Assembly: GCA_003117195.1 (NCBI GenBank)
Contig: BDSI01000042.1
Span: 136,986-200,985 of the forward strand
Direction: 5' to 3'
Source of the DNA: Eudorina sp. 2006-703-Eu-15
Lineage: Eukaryota > Chlorophyta > Chlorophyceae > Chlamydomonadales > Volvocaceae
DNA length: 64,000 bases
Shown: in pieces, positions 44,686 to 54,387 of the stretch
Numbering within the stretch: position 1 is the first letter of the stretch
How the letters are laid out: each line of letters opens with the position of its first letter
Translations under genes and position numbers: made by a program
Notes under the pieces: generated by a model
Told to the model about the DNA's origin: nothing
What the model saw: the letters and a program-made list of their open reading frames with translations, nothing else
Databases searched by the model: none

Positions 44686-44728
44686 ATTAAGGATGTTACA
44701 GCGGACCCCGCGGGTCATCGGTGACAGC
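44686..44728 (+). repeat. 43-bp target-site duplication, left copy
   Basis: Starts ATTAAGGATGTTACAGCGG and ends CGGTGACAGC; identical to 47448-47490 except one T/C difference. It directly flanks the minus-strand LINE. Confidence 0.8.
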
Positions 44729-47447
44729 CAACGGCGACAGCCGAGGCTTCCTCACCATACACTGCCTAAACGAAAAAGGCGCCACCATGGCGCTCCGGAC
44801 AGGCTCCACAAGTGCACCGAAAAAGCACTCCCCGGGTCCACACTACCAGGGAACCACCCCGTTCCTGAGAACCAACCATGGCAAGGGATAAAGCCCGCTC
44901 AGGGGGAGTTAGCCTCCAGGGCGCCCCTATTAGCGAACCACCACCCCAACCCCGGCGGGGTCACTTCTCCAGCGGTGGCCCGTAGTCTTGGAGGGCCACG
45001 GGGGCTCGCGAGTCACCATCAGGGGCCTGCCCGGACGGTCCCACCGGGCCGAAGAAAAAATCCCATCCTCGCGATAGCTCCAATGGGCATCAGAGCCCTA
45101 TCTACGCACCCGCGGCTCCCTACGACAGGACTCCTACAGGGCTTCGGTCAAGGGTCCTGGCCTGTCGGAGCCGGGCCACGGCACACAAGCCGACCGTCCT
45201 GCACCTTCAAGATGGGGTGTGTCGCTCCCACCGCCGACCATCCTTTCACTGGGACTCCCAGCTCAGCAAAGTCGTAGAGCCGACTCCAAAAATCCGCCAC
45301 TGCCCGCCGGGCCGCACGTCCTTCAGCATCCCCTGATGGCCGAGGGGTCCCGCCCGCTTTCCTAGGCCTGTCGGCCCTCAGGGCACGCCGGCCCGTTTCC
45401 ATGGCACTCGTTGCCGCCAAGACGACAACGTCCCAGACGCATTGTTGCACGCCCACGGGGGGTGTTGCGAGCTACACCTGCTGCCTTTGAAGGCTCAGCC
45501 CTAACCGTGGCTCGATCTGCGCGATAACTGCTTGTGCCACCCCACAGCCCCAAAAATGGTGTTGCCCGGGTGTTGGCCGTGTAGCCCCGGCGCCAGGGTA
45601 TGCCCCGCATCTACATGGGGCCACCGCCGCCCCCCTCATGTGGGATTTACCGAGCATCGGGATGCCATCAACTGCCAGCCGCCAATACGCCTCCTTATTG
45701 GAGTTTTCCCACTTGGCCTCCGTCCACATCCGCTGCATGTTTTCTATCACCATGGAAACCATCCTCGCCACTTCTGGCGCAGTATCCTCTACCCCAAGCG
45801 CTTCGCAAACAAAGCGTGTGTGCGCCGCACGCCTCGCCTCTCCGAGTCTGTGCAGTTGCAGTGCCGTGCCGTACCGCACGGTGTATTCGTGGAGTGCCAC
45901 CTTGAGGCCGTTTGGCAGCCTCCATCCCATGCGCCTCACCAGCATATCCGTGACTTCCTCCCTCCCGGGGGGGTCGCCTCGTTGGGCCCCAGGGTTCCCT
46001 CGGCGGCTTCCCACCACCCCGTTGGGATATCTTGTCGGAGCGCCTCTATGGCCGCCTCACACTCCCTCCACTGGTGCCACTCCTGCCACCCGTCGGCTCC
46101 TACCCCCAAGCACTCCCCAACAAACACTGCCCACCCCCGGCGACGCTGTCGCTGTGTGCGGTCGGTCGGGGGGATCGCTTCCAAGTTCCTCTCCCATCCG
46201 TCTGTCGTGTCCCGTAGCCGGGATATCACTCGAACCGCATGCCCGATGGTCCTCAGCGACAGGCATTTGGCCAGGGCGGCATGCCTGTGTTCGAGCCCCG
46301 GTCACTCGCCTTGGTGCAGCCCTTGAGGTAGCAGCGGGTTGCCCCACAACGGTGCACTCCAGCACCAGCCCCCTGGGGTCAGGGGCTCCGCCTCAACATC
46401 GATCACCGGCGGGAGGGCACTCAGTGCTCTTGCTATCCGGTTCACTCCCTCCGGCAATCCGGGGCAGTGCAACCATGGGCCTTCCTGGGGCGCCGTCAAG
46501 GCCATGATTGGTTCGAAGCCGGGTATCGCTCCGCGTAGGAATTCAAGCAGGATTCGCCGCCATGGGGCGTCTGCCCCGCTCTTGGGTCCCAGGACGAGGC
46601 GGACCGCCCACCCCGCCCATCTGGCCCTCGCATGCTCCAGCAGGGGTAGGGCCCCAAACCCTCCTCCCGTCGGATGCCCTGCCAAAAGCGATTTGGGAAC
46701 CCCGGTTGCCCTCCGTTCGGTGTCGTCGGGGCCGAGTCCTCTATCGATTAAGCGAGCCGCCAACTTCTCCCATGCCACACACTCTCTCTGGGGCGGTAAT
46801 CCGCCGTGTTCCATGTGCCACGTCACTCGCTGCAGCCCGTATGCTGCCGCTGACGATGCCCTCCCGAATATCGACAGGGATAGCCGCGATAACGCCTAAA
46901 AGCGCTCTTTCACCTTGTCCCCGTGCGCCCTCCAGTCTAGTTCAGCGTCCCTTTCCAGGTTCGTGAAAGGGAGGTTAAGCGCCGTGGCGCAGTGGAAAAT
47001 CCTCAGCCCCGCGACGTCCTGACCCTCGCCCAACGCGACTGCGCCTGACTCGTCCGTCGCCCCTACAACCAGGAGCTCCACCTTGTCGAGGTTGAGCTGT
47101 TGCCCCGAGGCCTTCGCGTACGTGTCCATGAATTCCAGGAATGGACCCACGGCCTGGGTGTTCTCCAGCACTACTTCCGTGTCATCCGCAAATTGCACCG
47201 CCGTTGTGAGCTCGCTATCCTGCGGCCCTGGCGTGATCCCTACCCCGCGATGCTGCAGCCAGCATAGCAGCGCCTGTGCTGCAAACAGATATAGCAGTGG
47301 TGCTAACGGGCACCCCTGCCGGACCCCCGCCGCCATGGGGACTAGGTCCGACTTGTACCCATTCACCACTGCTCTCGCCGCCGTCTCCGACAGGAGGGTC
47401 CGGGTCCATTTCATCAGCCCCTCGCCGGCCCCCATCGCGTCCATGCA
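44729..47447 (-). mobile_element. 5'-truncated L1-like LINE, 2719 bp
   Basis: Bounded by a 43-bp direct repeat on both sides, as expected from target-primed insertion. On the minus strand it starts within reverse transcriptase at 47447 and ends after a 3' UTR of about 420 bp. No poly-A tail is obvious at 44729; the 3' end type is not clear. Confidence 0.75.
45148..47447 (-). pseudogene. LINE reverse transcriptase C-terminal half plus zinc-finger-like tail, frameshifted
   Basis: RT palm and thumb motifs are clear: MAAGVRQGCPLAPLLYLFA (about 47330), the catalytic box AVQFADDTEVVLE (FADD, about 47190) and KASGQQLNLDKVELLVVG. A several-hundred-codon connecting region follows in broken frames, then KWENSNKEAYWRLAVDGIP, a CCHC-like cluster (CRCGAYPG ... 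GQHHFWGCGVAQAV, about 45560) and the tail to a stop at 45148. RT would copy element RNA at a nicked target. It lacks the fingers and any endonuclease because of 5' truncation, and frame changes near 46890, 46290 and 45930 confirm it is dead. Confidence 0.8.
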
Positions 47448-47490
47448 ATTAAGGATGTTACAGCGGACCCCGCGGGTCACCGGTGACAGC
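47448..47490 (+). repeat. 43-bp target-site duplication, right copy
   Basis: Partner of 44686-44728. Confidence 0.8.
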
Positions 47491-47900
47491 TTGGTTGCCG
47501 GTGCCCCTTTGTGACGGTTCCTCGTGTAGTGATGCTTCCTACCTACGGGTGCGGCGGAGGATGCTGTCCTAAATACAACAATGCACATCACATGCAATGA
47601 GCCTGCTGGCCGCATGCCTCGCGCCCCACGATAGTAACCGTTACAAGGTGGACCCGAGGCCCGACCGGGTGTCCCGACAACTCGATCTGTGCATCCCTCA
47701 ACCCTTTACAGCACAATCCTAGGTCGCTGGCCTTTCCACGCAATCCGCGCACGCGTCCTGCTCGTCAAGGCAACCCAGGCAGGACACGTTGCTAACCGCG
47801 CCCATCCACTCACCCATGCACGTAGGGAACCGGACGCAGACGTCAACCACGTCAACACCTACCGCCGCGCGCTGCCCTCCGGTCGCAGATACACGCAAGA
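47491..47900. other. No gene recognised; upstream flank of the Cys-rich gene
   Basis: Includes a stretch (47636-47680) resembling 28717-28762. The promoter of the Cys-rich gene should lie here; no clear TATA box seen. Confidence 0.3.
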
Positions 47901-48741
47901 ATGGCGTCGACGCTTCCTCGCCGCCGCCGCTCCCTTGTGTGGGTGGCGGCCACCCTCGTGCTGCTCATCGTGGCAACGGCGGGTGCGCTCCTGGAAGACG
48001 GTTGTTTCGCGTTCGTGGCGTCGGTCCTGATTTCTTTCGCACTGCATACGACCAAACGGATGGTCCCTTCCTTCCGGCGACCAGCTGCTCTGACCCAGGA
48101 CCCTTGCATGCGACGGCCCTGACATTGGCGGCCGTCGCTACCACATGCCTCACATCTGCGACATTCTGCTCGCCGCTGCTGACCCCTGCGCCAACCCTGC
48201 ATCGACACCGTATCCATCGTACTCGCTGCGCACGTGCTGCCTGAGACACGGGTACAGCAGTATCTCCGCTGCCCCTGCTGCTGACGCCGGCTTGGTCGGT
48301 CTAGGCGGCAGCCACTCGTCCACTACGCGCGTGTGCACGCGCACAAGCGATCGGTCGGTCGGTCGTTGCTGTCCCACACGCGCAGGTCTGGCCCGGGCCG
48401 GCAGCGACGTGAGCTGCGCCCAGTCCTGCACCTGCGACTCCCAGTCCGCTTGCGAGCAGGGCCCCGTCCCCAGCGACTGCGTCTGGTACGACAACAAGTG
48501 CTCCGTCGGCTGCCCGCCGTACACCGCCAAGAGCGACCAGCCGGGCGTGTCGTGCTGTCCGGTGTGCCCCCAGGACCGTTCCGGCGGCCAGGCCAGCGGC
48601 GCGCCCTGCTGCCAGCACCCCGGCGGCGACACCACGCGCAACAACCACTGCTGCATGCGGAACCGCGCCTACTCTAGCAACCCCCTCCCCGAGTGCTGTG
48701 CCACCCAGGACGCCGGCAACTGCTACGACTGCATCAACTGA
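47901..48741 (+). CDS. Secreted cysteine-rich protein, 151 residues
   Basis: Two exons, 47901-48000 and 48386-48741, joined by a 385-bp GT-AG intron in consistent phase. Exon 1 is a signal peptide: basic start (MASTLPRRRR), hydrophobic core (SLVWVAATLVLLIVATAG), small residues for cleavage near ATAGA. Exon 2 codes for a compact domain with about 22 cysteines in roughly 115 residues, including CAQSCTCDSQSAC, CSVGCPPY, CCPVCP, CCQHPGGDT, CCMRN and CCATQDAGNCYDCIN*. Such density implies many disulphides, so an extracellular, wall or vacuolar location. I do not recognise the family; the CC pairs resemble small disulphide-rich binding or inhibitor domains only in style. No transmembrane anchor after the signal. 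Function unknown. Confidence 0.72.
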
Positions 48742-49728
48742 TGCCCGCAATGACGAGCAAGTACAGTTGTACGGACGGTGGCTACGTGGACACGGCTGTA
48801 CTTGTGGACAGCGGTGGCGGGAGGCGTGGGGAGGAGAGCGAAACGATTGACGTCAGAGTAGGGAAATCAGTGACAAAAAAGGGGCAGAGGAATGATCCGG
48901 GTAGAGCTGCGGTACCGTGGCCCGCCATCGTCGGTTCCGCCATGCCGCATGTACGATACTTACTTGATACGATACACGGGCAGTACGGCAGCGCGGAAGC
49001 AAATCAAGGACGGGGCTTGTTACTGCGTGCACTTGCATAGCAGGTGCGCATAGCAGGCGAGCAATCAGAGGTGTCCTTTGCGCGCCGCCCAGGTTTGAGC
49101 GTTATATCTGGTTGGCGCGGCGCGGTAGCTTTAGGCGTCAAGTGCTGTGCGAGACCAGAAGCAACGATGACCGCAGCTGCTGGCAGCAGCACCAGCAGCG
49201 CCAGCAGATGCAGCAATAGCCAGCTTGTCGTTGTGGTCCGAGGTTGCCATTTCACGACGCTGCCCAGGCGACCTCCAGGTGGTTTGTTGCTCTGTTGCTT
49301 TGTTGTTATGACGGTTACCCGCACGGCGTTTCGCTGATTCGGGAGTTGATGGGCTGATGGCGCAGCTTCTAGGGTTGCTTTAACGGTATGGGGCTGGTGG
49401 TGTTTGCGAGCCGTGGCCCGCCTGACACCTGACGGTTTGGGACTTTGGGGCGCCGGCGCCAGGACTTCTGGATTGTTATGTGCCGAAAAAAAACCATTGA
49501 TGAAGATGTCAGACCAATGTCAGGTAGCATTAAACATGGGACGCTCTGTACGCTTAAGTGTCAGCTGTCGTCCGTTGCCTTCGAACCGTTGGATGCCGTA
49601 CGATGCGCTTGTGACGACGTTGTAATAGAGGAACTTTCTTTCATATTAAACGATGAAAAATTCATAAAAAAATTTTCAAGTAGGCACATTTAAATCTCCG
49701 GGGAGTTTTGTACGGACGAGCAGGCAAA
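48742..49728. other. No gene recognised between the Cys-rich and STR12-like genes
   Basis: Includes the 3' UTR of the Cys-rich gene and the 5' flank of the next. A minus-strand frame near 49324-49004 has one hydrophobic stretch but no other support. The last 24 bases before 49729 are shared with 27766-27786. Confidence 0.35.
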
Positions 49729-52700
49729 ATGCTCTCCCATAGGCTCTCTGGACCTGCAATGCGGCTACGCTGCGCAAAATTTGCGCCGTTCTCTTCAGCG
49801 ATGGTGCCGGCTGCGCACCGCAACGTCGCGACGCGCGCGCAGTCCAGCGACCGAGTCGTCAAGGTGGCGCACATCCTCCTCAACGAGGGACAGACCGCCC
49901 TCGCGGACGACCTGGAGGCCAGGATTGCGGGTGGGTGCCCGTGTCGGGGTTGACAGGGGCGGATGGCAGCGGGCCCGGCAGCAACCCACAGCAGCAACCA
50001 TCCTCAGTGACACCCCTAAGCCCGGACATTCGCAAGTTCACACGTCCCGGGCACCTTCGCGTTGTGCAGCGCGAACCCTGCCCTGGACATGTAAACCGCG
50101 ACCAGGGTCTTTAACTCTTCAAAGCCCATGGTTTTCAGCTTGTGCATCCACGCTTGGCTGCACCTGACAGATGCGGCCTTCAGAGGGGCGCTCTGTGCTC
50201 TGCCTCACTCGCACCATTCGAGACCCCGCCGTCCCCACGGCACCTGTTCAAATCACCCCCTCGACATCCCCCACATCATGTACCCTTTTGACTTACCTTG
50301 GGGCTACGCGACCCTGTGACCTCCCGCGACGACGCCGACCCATGGGACGTCCTATCCTCTTGGCGGTGGTGGTGGTGGTGGCGGTGGTGCGGCTGCGGCG
50401 GTCGGGCTGCGGCTGCTGCAGGCGGGGCGGCCTTCGAGGACCTTGCTCGCGAGCACTCCACATGCGGCTCAGCGAAGCGCGGTGGCGAGCTGGGGTGGCT
50501 CAGCCGGGGCACTTTCTTCCCCCAGGTGCAGTCAGGGTCAGGAGGCCGCCGGGGGATGGGGCCGGTGGGGACCGACTGGGACCGGTGCCGAATGGGCCGG
50601 TGCCCGGTAGCGTCCACCTACTGGGAGGGATGTGGGGCCTCATCGGCCTCCCGACTGCCGAACGTCGTCACAAGGGGTGCACCGGCCGTCCGCCCTCCCT
50701 CTTGCTCCTCCGGCCACCCCTTCCGCAGTTCGAGGCGGCGGCATTTGCGGCCCCCGTGGGCGGCCTGACCCGCGCCAGCACGGGTCGGGGCCTGCACCTG
50801 ATCAAGATCCTGGAGGAGAGGTACGGGGTGCGGATACGGCGGTAACCTATCCTCGAAGTGCGTCTTGAGGCTATCGTTCCGATGTACTGGCCTGGTGCGG
50901 GGCGCGGTCAGGCCCTGAAACCCCTCTCAGTCGCCCGGTCGTATAAGGCGCGAGGATACGCCCCTTGCAGCCTAGATCCTCATCCGGACCTCGCCCGTCC
51001 CCCATCTGGCGACCTATCACACGCTCCGCATGTCCCACCTGCATTCTCTTTTGGGCTTCCCTCTCGACCCGGGGTCAGGCCTCCATCGCCGCCTCACGCC
51101 CCTCTCCCCACCTAAGCGCGCGGTCCCGTCACGCCCCTGCCGGCTCCCTAAGTCCCTTAGTCCCCTGCCAGCACAGCCCGCCCCGTTCAAAACCCACGCC
51201 CCACCTCGCTCCCCATCCCGGACCCCCGACCGCTGCCCACCCATCCGTTCTGCTCCGCACCCTCACCCTCACCCTCACCCCCACCCGGGCAGGTACCAGG
51301 CCGCGGTGCAGCAGCTGTCCGTACAGGAGCTGTACGACATGCTGAGCAACCCCGTGCTCCTGCAGGAGGCGGACCCCCAGTTGGTGGACGTGCGGGAGGA
51401 GTGGGAGTGGCAGACGGCGCGGCTGCCGGGCTTCCAGCTCCTGCCCCTCAGTGCCTTCAACGATTGGGCCCCGAGCATCGCCACGCGCCTGGACCCCAGC
51501 CGGGAGACGGTGGTGCTGTGCCACCACGGGGTGCGGTCCATGCAGATGTCGCAGGTGCGGTGGGATGGCGGCGGGAAGGGCGGGTATAGCAAATTGGTAG
51601 ACATATTTATACTGGAAAGGTGGAGGCCCCGCTGCTGGGGTTTGGGGTTGGCGGTTGGGGTGTTAGAGGTCGGGGGAGGTGGGGCGGGTTTGCGAGGGGG
51701 GTGTGAAGGCAGGCAGAGCAGGAGTGCGCAACATGCAAGGGGCATAGTTAAGCCCGGGAAATGTCCCGTATGCCCCACAACTGCCCCACTGCTCGCGCGG
51801 CAGCTTCAGGGGCGGGGGTGTGCCGCAGCTCGGGACGGGGTCAGTGGGTCAGGAGGGGATCGTCGAGGGGCCGGGGATGTGTGTGTGTGTGTGTGTGTGT
51901 GTGTCTTGTTTGGGTGTGGGGGGCGGGGTGGACGGGATGGCGAAAGGCGAGGATGTACGCAGTCGGTTGCACATCTCGGCGGAGGCGCTGGCAGGTCTGG
52001 GCGGCTGGGAGATTGATCGTGGGCTGATAGGCTCTACCGGAGGAGCCCCCTCTCCCTCCCTGGCGTGCAAGGTCCCTCCCTCTGGACGGGATCCAGATGG
52101 CCGCTTCAATGAGATCCAGATGTACGGACGCCAGCTGCCGCCATGCAGCGGGTCTCTGCTTGTTTACAGCCCTGTTTTGTAGCCCTCACAACACCACTAG
52201 CGGAACTACTCGGATCACATCGCTAACCGTCCTTCGGTCGGTCGAGCACAGATTACAACAGCACGGCGCGCGCACCACTGGCTGTCACCCACGCGGTGCC
52301 GTCTTGCCGCCAACACATGCTCCCGCATCCATCCATCCATCCACGAAACTCGGGCGCTGGTTGGTGGGGCCCCCTCCTTGACATCTGACAGTCTTTCAGT
52401 ATATATTACCTGCTCGTACACAGTCTGCACGGCACCACCTCATGTACACACACCTCACCAGGGGTCTCTTATCTAATCACACCCCAGCCCCAGCCCCCAG
52501 CCTGCCGGGCGCGCGTTAGCGCTTCACACACCGCACAGCACACCGCAGATCACATCACAGCGTCACCTCAGTTCAGTTCAATTCAGCTTACGGTTACCGT
52601 ATGATGATGACGTACTCGGGGCGGGGCGCGCATGCGGTTGGCAGCCGCCACCGCCTCCGGCGCCGCCGCCGTGTCTGGCCCTGCTACAGGTCAAGCGACC

Positions 52701-53164
52701 CCCAACAGCCCCACGGGTCGCCTTTTCGGCGCCTCTCTCTTGCGGGCCTCTTCAACACACACACCCGGGTGGGGGCCGCCGCCGCCACACACCGTGGGCA
52801 TCAGAATCCTCCTACCACCAAAACCCTTCCGCTACGTGTCGTACACTTGGATGGCGATGGGCGGTCGCACACCCAGCTGCCGCCCCTAGGGCCCTCAGCC
52901 TCGGGACCCGGCACTGGGCCCGCCCCGCCCCGGCTTTGCGCCCTGTGCCCTGGTTGACTTCCCGAGGGCGTCCTCGCACCCACATGAGTCATGCTTTCCG
53001 CACCGTCACGTAACACTGCGGCCCCCCTCCGCCACCTGCTTCCTTCCCCTCCCCTCCGCCACACGACACAGTTCCTGGTCCAAAACGGCTTCATCGACGT
53101 CAAAAACGTCAGGGGCGGCATCGACGCCTACTCCAGGGTGGACGCCTCAGTATCCATCTACTGA
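49729..53164 (+). CDS. STR12: Parvulin-type PPIase and rhodanese fusion, STR12-like, chloroplast
   Basis: Five exons with phase-consistent GT-AG introns: 49729-49930, 50422-50525, 50729-50820, 51293-51554, 53072-53164, giving 250 residues. Residues 1-40 (MLSHRLSGPAMRLRCAKFAP, then Ala/Arg/Ser) look like a plastid transit peptide. Parvulin domain: VKVAHILLNEG, AFEDLAREHSTCGSAKRGGELGWLSRG, FEAAAFAAPVG, TGRGLHLIKILEER. Rhodanese domain: LSVQELYDMLSNP, QLVDVREEWEWQTARLPG, TVVLCHHGVRSMQMSQ with the catalytic Cys in the CHHGVR loop, FLVQNGF and the C-terminal GGIDAYS. The order and length match the plant rhodanese/PpiC protein At5g19370 (STR12), somewhat shorter. The rhodanese would move sulphur from thiosulphate or bind persulphide; the parvulin isomerises prolyl bonds. 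Start chosen as the first ATG giving a transit peptide; an upstream in-frame codon TTG is not used. Confidence 0.85.
51877..51904 (+). repeat. (GT)n microsatellite in STR12-like intron 4
   Basis: About 14 GT units in the 1.5-kb intron. Confidence 0.9.
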
Positions 53165-54387
53165 TAGAACGACACGTCATGCCCGACGGATCCTGGATCC
53201 AGGATGCGTCCCGTCCACGTCCACGAGGCCCAAGCCACTGACTGGACACCCCGGGCGTCTGCCCTGCCGTTGCACAGTCGGGCGACTTCCGAGCGGGCGT
53301 GTTCCGATGTGTGTGTGGGTGGAGAGGGGATGTCGGTCCTGGGTCGGGTTGACCTGGCCGCATGTAAGGCCCCTCCTCCTCCGCCTCCTCCGCCTCTTCC
53401 GCCTCCTCCGCCTCTTCCGCCTCCTCCGCCTCGTCCTCGATGAGCTCCGACAGAGGCAGACCAGCCCTCGGAGGGGCGGGCAGCCACAAGCCAGCAACCC
53501 ACCACCACAGCGACTAGTGACCCAGGCAGCCGAGTACACAAACATTCACACAGACAAACGCTTCGTCCGAGGCGCGCAGTTCTCCTCAAACGCATAGACA
53601 GAGGAGATTTGAAGTCATCCGGGGGGGGGTGGGAGAGAGGTGCATTGTGCCCCCGGACAACGGCGCCCCCCCCATCCCGGCGGCTTCCGCAGGACCTGAT
53701 ACGACCACCACTTATGTACGGCATCCGCTGCCTTTCAATGACTGTACCACCTGCGCACCACAGCACACACACCCCGCCCCACCGTCACTCCCCCCATGTG
53801 GGTGCTATGTACACCAACGCTACAACCGTGTACGGCCAACCTGTACGACGCCATCCTCGTCTGCGACTGCTGACGCACGCAACTGCCGAACATTAACCGC
53901 CCGCCCAGGCGTCAACCGGACACTGTCGCCCTAGTCTCCCAGTCGCGAACCGCAGCCGCCCTCGGAGATCGAACCCGTACCCGAGTGCCCGCCCGCCCCG
54001 CCCCGCCCTGCCCCGCCCTGCCCTGGATACAACACGGACGTGCACGACACGCCGACTTCCCCCTCCAACCCCCTCCAACGCCCCCCCCGCCCAACCCCGG
54101 CACCCGAGCAGACCCACGTGTGCCCCTCCAGAGGGGAGGGGGCGCCGACCGATCCGGGCGGGTTCGTTCCTGCGGCGGGAAGTGCCCCACAGCCACCCGC
54201 GCTCCCACCGTCCACCGTCCCGATGTGCGCCAGCTCCTCGGCCCTCAGGTCAATCACCGTTAGGACCACGCCAAGACAACTGGCTCGGACGACGCTGAGA
54301 CGGAGGTGCTTGCCGCCAGCGCCCCGCGTCGCAGTGCAGTGCAGCGCAGCGCTGGGCAGTAGGACGCGGCTCAGAGCTCAAAAGCGC
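53165..54387. other. Convergent 3' intergenic region
   Basis: The STR12-like gene (+) and the 1097-residue gene (-) end tail to tail here, so 3' UTRs from both sides are expected. It contains a CTC/CCG trinucleotide run at about 53370-53435. No coding sequence supported. Confidence 0.4.

Noticed and set aside
49004..49324. Minus-strand 106-codon frame with a hydrophobic stretch
   Set aside because: Only one Leu/Val-rich run in repetitive (CAG)n-like DNA; no further support, no homologue recognised.
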